Source of the DNA: Artemisia argyi
Taxonomy: Eukaryota > Streptophyta > Magnoliopsida > Asterales > Asteraceae
Assembly: GCA_030686995.1 (NCBI GenBank)
Contig: CM060694.1
Span: 88,588,762 to 88,652,761 of the forward strand
Direction of reading: 5' to 3'
DNA length: 64,000 bases
Below are positions 55,540 to 64,000 of this stretch, in pieces. The notes beneath the pieces were generated by a model. It searched no databases and was not told where the DNA came from. It saw only the letters and a list, made by a program, of their open reading frames with translations. How positions within the stretch are numbered: position 1 is the first letter of the stretch; every line of letters starts with the position of its first letter. The position numbers were made by a program, and so were the translations under genes.

Positions 55540-58500
55540 GTGCAGAAACACATCAGGGATCCTGGTTGGCAGCTTGACAGTGGATGCTCAAGAAGTATGA
55601 CTGGTGTGAAGAGTTATCTGCACAAATATGCTGAAGAACCAGGACCCAAGGTAGTTTTTGGTTATAACTCATCAGCTCCCACTAAAGGTTATGATTCAGT
55701 CAACTGCAACGGGATAGTTTTTACAAGAATTGCTTATGTCAATGGTCTGAAGTACAATCTGATAAGTGTCTCTCAACTATGTGATACAAAATACATAGTT
55801 CAGTTTGATGATAAGAGAGGGACCATCTTCAATGCCAACAAGGAAGTTGTGTTGATTGCCCCCAAGAGGGATGATGTTTATGTTCTTGACATGTCATCCC
55901 TTACTCAAAATGGGACTTGCCTATTCTCTAAGGCAAGTGAGACAATCAACTGGCTTTGGCATAGGAGACTCTCTCATCTCAATTTCAAAAACATCAACAA
56001 CCTGGCCAAACAGAACAAAGTTCTAGGCCTTCCATCCCTGGTGTATACCAAAGACAAGCCATGTTCTGCTTGTGAAAAAGGAAAACACCGCAGGGCATCC
56101 TTTAAAACCAAACAATCATTCTCTATCAAGAGCTGCCTACATCTTCTTCACATGGACCTATTTGGACCTATCAGTCCCATGTCCATTCATCATGAGAAGT
56201 ATACTCTGGTTATAGTGGATGAATACTCAAGATACACTTGGGTTTACTTCCTGACCAAAAAGAGTCAGGAAGCTGACACAATCATGTTATTTGTCAGAAA
56301 CATTGAAAATCAAAATGATGTCAAAGTTAAACAAATAAGATCTGACAATGGCACTGAATTCAAAAACCATGACCTTGAGCGTTTCTATGATGAGAAAGGA
56401 ATTTCTCAAAACTTCATTTCTCCCTATACTCCTGAACAAAATGGCGTAGCTGAAAGGAGAAATAGAACACTCATTGAGGCAGCAAGGACAATGTTGAATG
56501 GCTCAGTCCTCTCAAAACACTTTCGGACTGAGGCAGTCAAAATAGCCTGCTACACTCAAAACAGGTCCATTATTGTGGAAAGACACAATAAGACTCCCTA
56601 TGAGATATTCAAAGGAAGGATCCCTTACATCAGCTACTTTCATGTATTTGGGTGTCCTGTGTTTTTTAGTCATAATCACAAGGATCACTTGGGTAAATTT
56701 GATGCTAAAGCTGATGATGGATACTTCTTGGGATATTCTCTGTCTTCAAAAGCCTACAGGGTGTTTAACACAAGGAGACAACAAACTGAGGAAACTTATC
56801 CTATAACTGTTGATGAGAGCACTGAATCCATCAGGTTCTCCAGTTCCTTAGTTGAAGAGATTGGTATTGATGATTCATCTAGGTATCCTCCTGATGAGTA
56901 TCTCCCTGAGAATCATACTTCAACCCAATACCAAGCTGATGCTGATGTATCTTACTACATCATTCCTCACAATCTACCCCAACCAACTGTCAGTGAAGCC
57001 ACTGAAACTCAACCTGTCACTAATGAGACAACACCCACTGAACCAATTGTTCAGGAATCCTCAGAACAAACTGTTCCCACTAATGTCACTGAAGTACATA
57101 ATCTTGAGTTACCTCAGGTTCCTGTAAATGAACCCACTCCGCAAGTAAATCAGGCTTCTACAAGCTCTAACTCCTATCCTAAACCTCAAGATAGCTGGAC
57201 CAGATCCAAAGTTATTAAGCTTGTGAACTTTATTGGTGAGCCCACTGAAGGCATGCTTACTAGAAGCATGGCTGCTAAACTCAAGGCAGCCACAACCAAT
57301 ATATGTCTTTATGCTGACTATCTCTCAGAAATAGAGCCTAAAAATATCAAAGAAGCCCTGACATATGAAAGTTGGGTTCAGGCCATGAGAGATGAACTGG
57401 AACAGTTTGACAGAAATGATGTCATGACTCTTGTTGAATGCCCAAATGGTGTTCTAGTCATTGGTATGAAATGGGTCTTCAAAAACAAGACTGATGAAAA
57501 TGGCATAGTCGTCAAAAACAAAGCAAGACTTGTTTCCAAAGGATATAACCAACAGGAAGGTATAGACTATGAGGAAACCTTTGCACCTGTTGCTAGAATG
57601 GAAGCCATCAGGATCTTCCTAGCCTATGCAACTTACATGAACTTTAAAGTTTACCAAATGGATGTCAAAAGTGTATTCCTGAATGGTAACATCAAAGAAG
57701 ATGTCTATGTGCAACAACCTCCTGGCTTTGAAAGTAGTGAATTTCCCAACCATGTCTACAAGCTTAATAAGGCCCTTTATGGACTAAAACAAGCTCCCAG
57801 GGCATGGTATGAAACACTTTCAGCCTTCCTGATCCAAAACAAATTTGTTAGAGGAAAGATTGACAACACTCTGTTCATCTATAGAACAAAAAGTGATGTC
57901 ATCCTGGTTCAAGTGTATGTTGATGACATCATCTTTGGCTCAACAAGTTACAAACTTTGCAAACACTTTGAAAAACTGATGACCACAAAGTTTGAAATGA
58001 GCATGATGGGTGAACTCACTTACTTTCTTGGACTACAAATCAAACAAACTGACAGAGGGATATCCATTTGTCAAGAAAAATACATGAGGAACCTACTGAA
58101 GAAGTATGAGCTTACTGACTGCTCTTCAATAAAGACTCCTATGGTTCCTCCAAACAACCTTGGCCCTGACCTCACTAGCAAATCAGTGAACCAAACCCAA
58201 TACAGGGGAATGATAGGCTCCTTGATGTACTTACTTGCATCTAGGCCTGATATCCAATTATCAGTCTGTCTGTGTGCCAGATATCAGGCTAATCCAAAAG
58301 AGTCTCATCTCACTGCTGTCAAGAGAATCTTCAGGTACCTGAAGGGTACTCCAAACCTTGGTTTATATTACCCAAAATGCTCAGGATTTGATCTCAAAGG
58401 GTACACTGACTCTGACTATGCAGGATGCAATATGGACAGGAAAAGTACCTCAGGATCCTGTCAATTTCTTGGTGGTAAACTTGTGTGTTGGAGTACAAAG

Positions 58501-58866
58501 AAACAACAGTCAATGGCCATGTCTTCAGCTGAAGCTGAATATATGGCTGCTGCGGGATGTTGTGCAAATGTACTCTGGATGAAGAGCCAACTAAATGACT
58601 ATGGCATTCAGTACAAGATGGTACCCATCTTTTGTGATAACACAAGTGCCATAGCCATCTCAAATAACCCAGTGCTTCATCAAAGAACCAAACACATTGA
58701 CATCAGATACCATTTCATCAGGGACCACATCATGAATGGAGAAATTGAATTACATTTCATCCCCACTGAGTATCAGCTAGCTGATATCTTCACCAAACCC
58801 CTCGATGAGCCCACTTTCACTAGACTAAAAGTTGAGTTGGGCATGTTGGATATTGAAGGCAACTGA
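55540..58866 (+). CDS. pol: Element F copia pol
   Basis: 1108 open codons: protease [13 protein letters not shown]-pre-integrase [10 protein letters not shown], integrase [16 protein letters not shown] and [38 protein letters not shown] and YVDDIIFGS (about residue 793), RNase [21 protein letters not shown] and [22 protein letters not shown]. All catalytic residues seen. Like E, the frame opens at GTGCAG without ATG, 16 bases after the gag stop, but here in the +1 frame relative to gag. Confidence 0.92.
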   Translation: MQKHIRDPGWQLDSGCSRSMTGVKSYLHKYAEEPGPKVVFGYNSSAPTKGYDSVNCNGIVFTRIAYVNGLKYNLISVSQLCDTKYIVQFDDKRGTIFNANKEVVLIAPKRDDVYVLDMSSLTQNGTCLFSKASETINWLWHRRLSHLNFKNINNLAKQNKVLGLPSLVYTKDKPCSACEKGKHRRASFKTKQSFSIKSCLHLLHMDLFGPISPMSIHHEKYTLVIVDEYSRYTWVYFLTKKSQEADTIMLFVRNIENQNDVKVKQIRSDNGTEFKNHDLERFYDEKGISQNFISPYTPEQNGVAERRNRTLIEAARTMLNGSVLSKHFRTEAVKIACYTQNRSIIVERHNKTPYEIFKGRIPYISYFHVFGCPVFFSHNHKDHLGKFDAKADDGYFLGYSLSSKAYRVFNTRRQQTEETYPITVDESTESIRFSSSLVEEIGIDDSSRYPPDEYLPENHTSTQYQADADVSYYIIPHNLPQPTVSEATETQPVTNETTPTEPIVQESSEQTVPTNVTEVHNLELPQVPVNEPTPQVNQASTSSNSYPKPQDSWTRSKVIKLVNFIGEPTEGMLTRSMAAKLKAATTNICLYADYLSEIEPKNIKEALTYESWVQAMRDELEQFDRNDVMTLVECPNGVLVIGMKWVFKNKTDENGIVVKNKARLVSKGYNQQEGIDYEETFAPVARMEAIRIFLAYATYMNFKVYQMDVKSVFLNGNIKEDVYVQQPPGFESSEFPNHVYKLNKALYGLKQAPRAWYETLSAFLIQNKFVRGKIDNTLFIYRTKSDVILVQVYVDDIIFGSTSYKLCKHFEKLMTTKFEMSMMGELTYFLGLQIKQTDRGISICQEKYMRNLLKKYELTDCSSIKTPMVPPNNLGPDLTSKSVNQTQYRGMIGSLMYLLASRPDIQLSVCLCARYQANPKESHLTAVKRIFRYLKGTPNLGLYYPKCSGFDLKGYTDSDYAGCNMDRKSTSGSCQFLGGKLVCWSTKKQQSMAMSSAEAEYMAAAGCCANVLWMKSQLNDYGIQYKMVPIFCDNTSAIAISNNPVLHQRTKHIDIRYHFIRDHIMNGEIELHFIPTEYQLADIFTKPLDEPTFTRLKVELGMLDIEGN

Positions 58867-59086
58867 TCAAAATTATTCCAATCTGATGTAAATTCTCTTA
58901 GGTCCTGAATAAACCCATGTCTCATTGATATACACCCCATCACTGATCATCAACACACTAAATGATAAACTCATTCAGGGGGCTCATGATATCATATGGT
59001 ATTAAATACCCTAACTAAATGCTCTAAGTACTTAGTTAGTAAATGTCCCAGGTAGGTAACTGATTCCTATTAAATATAGGAATATA
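58867..59086. other. Element F interior downstream of pol
   Basis: Non-coding; a few CACTGA sites. It ends abruptly at the LTR of G. Confidence 0.5.
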
Positions 59087-59568
59087 TGTGATGGATCTAA
59101 ACACCTTAGAACTGTGTTAGATTGATACTTTGAGTTATATCACTAAGTATGCGGAATTTACTTAGTAATACTTAGAAGTTTGATTGTGAATGAAACAGTT
59201 GTTTATGAATGAGAACAAGGTATGTAACAAACTGTAAGCTCCAATATTTTTAATGATAATAATATGAGTGATCTTAGTATCACTAGGGTTACACCTTGAA
59301 GCTCTAGAAAAGCGTATATCTAACCTTTAACCTAGGACCTCCTTTTATAGCACAAGGAGTCCTTTTCTACAAGATAAGAATAACTCTAATAGAATAAGAT
59401 ATACAAAAGATCTATTCTATATTTATCTAAACACGTTTCCTAACAATTATCTAAACAGCAGTGGTAATATATGTTCTTGCAGTGGTAATGAGTTTCTACT
59501 GCAAGTGCATTCTTTAGCAGTTGTAATATCTTCACTAGCCGTGGTAACTGTTAGTATAATTCCCAACA
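59087..59568 (-). repeat. Element G 3' LTR (about 482 bp)
   Basis: Minus strand starts TGTTGGGAATTATACTAACAG and ends with sequence similar to the E LTR end (GATACTTTGAGT on plus). It contains GCAGTGGTAAT sites (59457-59485). TATA box TATAAAAGG on minus at about 59341-59349. The outer boundary is set by similarity, within about 3 bp. Confidence 0.8.
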
Positions 59569-59658
59569 ATCCTCCCCTAAACTTAAGATTAACATGTAAA
59601 TCAATAAGTTTCTTCAAGTAATCAGTAGACATGAGGATATGGGAATTCTTCCAAACAC

Positions 59659-62505
59659 TTATCTTCTTTTTCTTAAATCTTGTATAGCTCTTTTACACTG
59701 ATCTTGTATCATCTGAATCAAGACTCTAACTTTTTCATTATCTTCATAAACTCTCAACCTTGATGTCAACATTGAAGACAATGTTGTTGCTCTAAGTGGA
59801 TATTCCTTCTCAGCAAACATAAATACTTCTACTCCAGCTGTTGTAGATACCTGATGAACCTCACATGAATCATAGTATGTCCATGTAGTGTTTAAATCTG
59901 AAGCTTCAAACTTCTAATAGCTATCTTTAGAATCTGGTTCATACAGTCTTCTCAAGTCAACCCACAACTGCATCTCTTTCATATCTTTGAGAGTATCAGC
60001 CTTGAATCTTTCATCAACTAGCTTCCAAAGTGTATCAAGATCATCTCTGTCACAGGCTTTGATGAGATATTCAAATTGAATGAATGAAGAAGTTTCTCCT
60101 CCCAATCTTATAATCTTCCATGTTGAAGCAAAATTCTTTGCTGAGTAAACTTCCCAATCAACAATAGGATGCCTTATTTGTAGAGGATCTGGGTAGAAAT
60201 CTTCTTCTTCAATAACAATTATAGCACTTGTCACATCTCCTGAAAGTTTCTCAGATTGAGACTCTTTCTCTTGAGCAAGCTTGGCCTTTTTAGTGACATT
60301 TTCTTCAACTGCTGCAGCTTTTCTTTTACTCCTTTCAACTTCTTCAAAGTCAATAGGTTGAAAGTCACTGTCTTGCCTCTTAAGCCTGTAATAAATTCCT
60401 TCAATTCTGTCATGAGACATGCCTTTGAATTCAGCCATCTTCTAAGTTCCAACATGGCAACAGAATGTCTTCATCTCAGCAATAATTTGTGCCTTTGTTG
60501 GTTGTCTCTGCTTCTTTTGACTTTTTCTAACTTTGCCAATTACCTCATCTAGTGCCTGTCTATTCTTCATTTGAATAAAATCAGCTAATTGAGCTGTTCT
60601 TTGTTCTTCTGTCAAAGTCTTGTTAGCAACAAGCTCAATTGCTTTCTTCTTGACTACTGGATCATTGTTAATCATATACTCAATTTCTTCTTCAGTTGGC
60701 TCATAAGTGAACATTGGAGGTTTCTCCTTCAAAACTATAGGTGGAACAACTGATATAGGTTCTTCAAGGACATCTTCCAGCTTATCCAACCTCTTAGCCT
60801 CCATATAACTAGCAATTTCATCTTCCTCTTGCTTTTTCTTCTTTTCAATCTCATCTGCTGCTAATTTCTCTGCCAATCTTGCATCAAAATTAATCTGAGC
60901 TTGATCTTTCTTTGAAATCTTTCTTGATTGCTCTTGCTCTGCACCAGTCACAACTGCTTTACCTTTTACTTTACTTATTCTGGCAGCTTCTTCCTCTACA
61001 GAGGTAACCTCTTGACTAACAGTGGAAACATTTTCACTTGTAGTGGGAACTTGTTCTGCAACAGTGGAAATTGGTTGAGTAGTAGTTCCAACTGTATCAT
61101 CAAAATCAAAATCAGCGTCAGCTTCTAAATCATAATCTTCTCCAAAATCTATCTTCCTCCCCTTAGTCTCAGCATCTGTTTTCCTCCCCTGTTTGGAAGA
61201 ATCTCCCAAATCTTTACTAGAACCTGCAGAGAACTCATCCTGAGGTGAAGATGAAGAAGAAAACACAACTTTGGCAGATCTTTTCTTCTTGAGATTCTCA
61301 ACTTCATTCTGTAATCTTTGAATCTCTGCCTTCATCTGATTCAGCTCTGTGGCATGTTGTAGTTTAGTCTGTGCCAGATCTTTCTCCAGAGCTTGAACCT
61401 GCTTGACTAATTTTGTACATAATTCCATCAATTCAGTTAGTTGCACACTGCCCTCAACACTTCCAACTGTGTTACCTGTTGGGAGAGGTGAATCATGGGG
61501 CATTGATTCAGGCTCTTCTCTAGTTGGACTAGGAGGAAGCCTTGAACCACCACTGCTTATTCCTAAACCAAAAGGTTCAGCAACATGCAATGTTGAGATG
61601 AGAGAAGTTGGTTGTTTATGCCTTCTCCCATAAGTGTGAGTTACTGCAGGGGTATGGTGAATTGGTGGAACAACAATAGTGGGTGTGTGATGGGATACAA
61701 CTGGGATAGTTGCATCTTCACCCTGTACCTGAGAAATCTTAGCAAGCATTTGAGGAAAAAGTGGATGAACCTCCCCATTCCAAAGTTCTGAAGCCTTACT
61801 CATGTTTTGAAAAACTTTTGGCTTAAGACAGGAGGTTTCATAAATTCTATTATGAGGTTGCAGTTGAAATTCATTTAACACTGCTTGCACAAACCTTGGA
61901 TACATCAAAAATTTATATGAACTCTTTACATTGCCTTTCATATTATTGAAAATAAACTTTGAAAAATTGAAAGTCCTATCAGTAGCCAAACAAACCAAAG
62001 GATAAGCCATGGTTGATGCAAATTGTTCATAAGATGTTTTCTTAGGACTTAGGCAATGTAAAAGAGTGTGAATGAAAAATCTCCAATGGGGACAAAAACA
62101 TCCTTTTCTGAAAGTTACTTTTTGTTCAGATGTATCATACCCCATGGAAGCAATATTAGTGAAAATATCTGAATTGGGTAATGTGATGATACCATTGAGA
62201 TCATCCAATTGGAGAACTCTCCTCAAGGATGACTCAGTAACATCAATGGTTACCCCATCCACTGTGGCTCTAAGAGCTTCCACAGTTTCGTGTGTGTCTC
62301 CCTGTTCAAGAGTTATGGACTCCACAGTGTTCCAGAACTGTTTGATATGAGAGACAAAGATTGTGGGATTAACAGTTAAAGCATACCTTATATGGGTTGT
62401 ATTAAGAAAATCCACAATCTGATGAAAAATAGGGCCACTCTTCTCGTTTGACTTTTGTAGGTAGGCCACTTGGTTGTGCTCCTCGACAAATTTTAGAATC
62501 GCCAT
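59659..62505 (-). pseudogene. Additional ORF of G (env-position protein), two in-frame TAGs
   Basis: One frame of about 949 codons from ATG 62505 to TAA 59659-59661, interrupted only by TAG at 60442-60444 and at 59914-59916. N-terminal globular part (EEHNQVAYLQKSNEKSGPIF; IRYALTVNPTIFVSHIKQFW; TMAYPLVCLATDRTFNFSKF), then a Pro/Ser linker, a coiled coil (LVKQVQALEKDLAQTKLQHA ... LQNEVENLKKKRSAK), an acidic stretch, a Lys/Glu-rich helix and a C-terminal domain (HPIVDWEVYSAKNFASTWKI; DDLDTLWKLVDERFKADTLK; VFMFAEKEYPLRATT). From memory, relatives in Asteraceae annotation are mislabelled as synaptobrevin/longin-like or xylulose kinase proteins. It sits where Sireviruses carry their extra ORF. No signal peptide or membrane helix is seen, so an envelope role is not supported. 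Confidence 0.72.
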
Positions 62506-63433
62506 GATATTTGTGAAAAGAAGATAAAAGTGTTAGTAATCAAAGATAAAAAGCAAGCCGTATGATGATCAATTTATACTAATAGGGTTTGAGGAGTTCG
62601 CGTATTGTGAATTATCTTTAGAAAGATTTATCTTTGCAAAAGAATAAACTAAAGTTGGTAAGTGGATAATTCACTAAGATTTACCCTATTAATAAGGAAA
62701 GATGGTTATATTCACAACGGCTAGTAAAAAATAGATTACTGACACAACAGTTGTAACGGCTAGTTCACCAGTGGAAAAATTTACTCTTGCAGTGGTAACA
62801 AGTGAACTAGCAGTGGTAAAATTTCACAAAATATCAAAGAGCAGTGGTAAGTAAAACATGAAAATTTGCTGCTCTTATCATAGTTTTTAGCAAACTATCA
62901 GCTATCAACGGATTTGATATGTCTTTACCATGAGCCGTTTGCTATGGACTAGCCAACTCTTCATCACTTGGAGTATGGTGAGTTGATAACCATATAGTTT
63001 TTGGTAAACTATCAACCATAAACGGATTTGTTAAGTCTTTACCAGGAGCCGTTTGCTCTGGACTAGTTGATTCTTATGTGGATTAGACATGGTGAATCAA
63101 TAACCATTTGTTGTGTGTCTGAGATACACACCTTATAACTCTAATGACTCCAACAATATGGGTTTGTATCCTGCATAATTAAGTAACACCAAAAATTAAC
63201 CCATAAAAATAAACCCAAAGTAACTTTTTGACCAAGTTACTATTCAAAAAAATATCTCCCCAAAGTCAACCCGATTATATCCAAATTTACTCCTCCAACC
63301 TACCAAAACAGGTAAGAGTAAATATCCTTCATTAATTAGAATTCGACCGTGACTTTGCTTATAAAAGGGGGCTCATTAACCTTTATCTTTCATCAACACA
63401 TATCTTCAACAACACAAACCCTACATCAACACA
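62506..63433. promoter_or_regulatory. Divergent intergenic promoter region of G
   Basis: Between the additional ORF (minus) and the antisense gene (plus). It has four to five GCAGTGGTAA sites at 62764-62868 on the additional-ORF side. Two units of the roughly 70-bp repeat lie at about 62885-62957 and 62996-63068, inverted relative to E because the element is inverted. TATA box CTTATAAAAGGG at 63358-63369 lies about 65-75 bp before the antisense ATG. Confidence 0.6.
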
Positions 63434-63886
63434 ATGAGCTGGTTTCCAATTGTCTACATATCCTCAGATGATTCATCTGATGAGGAGATTAGCTATTGCT
63501 CAAATTCAGAGGAACCTTCTACAGGGTGGAGTGATTACTTTCCTCCAAGTGCTGCCACATCTACATCATCCAACATGTAATCCAAAAAGACTGTAGCTTC
63601 TCCTGCTCCATCCCTGGAGTTTTATTCCAGTTCTTCCTCTGATGATGATGATCTAACCTTCAATCTTTCCAAAGAACTTCCAAAAGCCCTCACTACAGCA
63701 TTAAAGACTGCCATAAGCAACATGAAGTGGCCTGCTGTTGAGAAGCCTGCACAAGCACCAAAGCCTCCCAAGCAAGTTTTGGGCCTTGATTGTCCAAGAA
63801 AGCAACTTTCTTTTGATGACAAGAGAAAGAGAGCTTCCAAAGTCAAGCATGAGTATGAGGGAAAAGGGAAGAAACCCATGGAGTAG
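63434..63886 (+). pseudogene. Antisense ORF of element G, one in-frame stop
   Basis: ATG 63434 opens MSWFPIVYISSDDSSDEEIS, stopped by TAA at 63578-63580 (codon 49), then open to TAG 63884-63886 in the same frame: FNLSKELPKALTTALKTAI, LGLDCPRKQLSFDDKRK, EYEGKGKKPME. Length and blocks equal the E copy. The acidic Ser/Asp segment varies most; the C-terminal half is best conserved. AATAAA at 63992-63997 could be its poly(A) signal. It is a transcription unit opposite to its host element. Confidence 0.68.
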
Positions 63887-64000
63887 TTGTGCTGAAGGTT
63901 TTAGATGTTAGGTTGTTGGTTTATGTTTCGTGATGTTTTCTTTTCTGGTGACAATGTTTTCTGAATGGTTGTAATGTAATTTCTTTGGCATCAATAAAAG

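Larger units (their letters stand above)
51767..59086 (+). mobile_element. Element F: Ty1/copia (Sirevirus-like) retrotransposon, 3' LTR not in window
   Basis: 5' LTR 51767-52681 (TGTTGGG...CCAACA), PBS, decayed gag, open pol and about 220 bp of downstream interior before element G begins at 59087. The 3' LTR of F is absent before G, so G probably inserted into the 3' interior of F and the F end lies beyond 64000, or it is deleted. Confidence 0.88.
59087..64000 (-). mobile_element. Element G: copia relative of E, 3' half in window
   Basis: Minus-oriented. The 3' LTR is at 59087-59568, followed (in element terms, preceded) by the purine tract at 59569-59585, the additional ORF, a divergent spacer and the antisense gene. 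Gag-pol would lie beyond 64000. LTR start and polypurine tract resemble E (TGTTGGGAATTAT), but with many differences, so G is a distinct subfamily or much older. Confidence 0.85.

Noticed and set aside
60256..62350. Plus-strand ORFs across the additional ORF of G
   Set aside because: Shadows of the long minus-strand frame with recognisable family similarity.
59659..62505. Viral-type envelope gene
   Set aside because: Position after pol is the env-like position, but no signal peptide, membrane helix or glycoprotein pattern was seen; the coiled coil alone is not enough.
1..64000. tRNA or rRNA genes
   Set aside because: No cloverleaf with A and B box was noticed, and no rRNA-like sequence. A tRNAscan run would be decisive.

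Overview
The window is plant nuclear DNA that is mostly repeats. Host genes are intron-rich and the repeats are plant Ty1/copia, Ty3/gypsy (Athila-like and Tat-like), Mutator-like, CACTA and MITE families. The copia gag/pol proteins, the long additional ORF at 59659-62505 and the Orf1-like protein at 24130-25498 resemble, from memory, proteins that are abundant in Asteraceae of the tribe Anthemideae (Tanacetum, Artemisia, Chrysanthemum). The family assignment is an inference; no search was run.

Region 1-9.9 kb is gene-like: the end of a CACTA transposon (about 190-513), a broken RPF2 ribosome-biogenesis gene (2602-4808, +), a 450-bp MITE (4991-5440) and one complete six-exon G-type lectin S-receptor-like kinase (6282-9274, -). 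The kinase is the only host gene here that looks functional.

Region 9.9-14.6 kb is Mutator-like element M1. It has about 199-bp terminal inverted repeats (TIRs) that are extended outward by arrays of an 18-20 bp unit, so it looks like a foldback element. It carries broken ORFs: a small helical protein, a PB1-like N-terminal piece of a MULE transposase, and an AT-hook protein.

Region 15.2-42.1 kb is a second, related element M2. It carries a HROB-like OB-fold gene, the same PB1-like piece and the same AT-hook gene. Athila-like LTR element B (17730-41081, minus, TSD GGACC) split the PB1-like coding sequence of M2. Element A (20582-29258, minus, TSD CTTAT) then inserted into the 3' part of B. 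Element D (34919 to about 38715, plus, Tat-like, lacking its 3' end) inserted into the gag of B. Relative age is readable: B LTRs differ most, A LTRs differ at roughly 20 sites by eye, and E LTRs (below) are identical.

Region 42.3-64 kb holds three copia elements. E (42298-51292, plus, identical 478-bp LTRs, TSD AAAAA) has an intact pol but stops in gag. F (51767 to about 59086, plus) has an intact pol, a decayed gag and no 3' LTR in view. G (from 59087 to beyond the window, minus) is a relative of E showing one LTR, a long additional ORF and a divergent antisense gene.

The most interesting signal is in E and G. Both carry, between the coding block and the 3' LTR, a small gene on the opposite strand (about 150 aa, conserved start MSWFPIVYISSD and conserved C-terminal half) with its own TATA box and 5' leader. 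Behind it lies a conserved divergent intergenic region containing two copies of a roughly 70-bp repeat. E and G are also peppered, in LTRs, spacers and coding sequence, with the short motif TTACCACTG/TTTCCACTG. Elements A/B carry a different dispersed motif, TGACGCCGTCA, stacked just upstream of their LTR TATA box, and F carries TCAGTGA. Family-specific dispersed motifs together with an antisense-encoded accessory protein suggest a possible regulatory or anti-silencing system, which remains a hypothesis.
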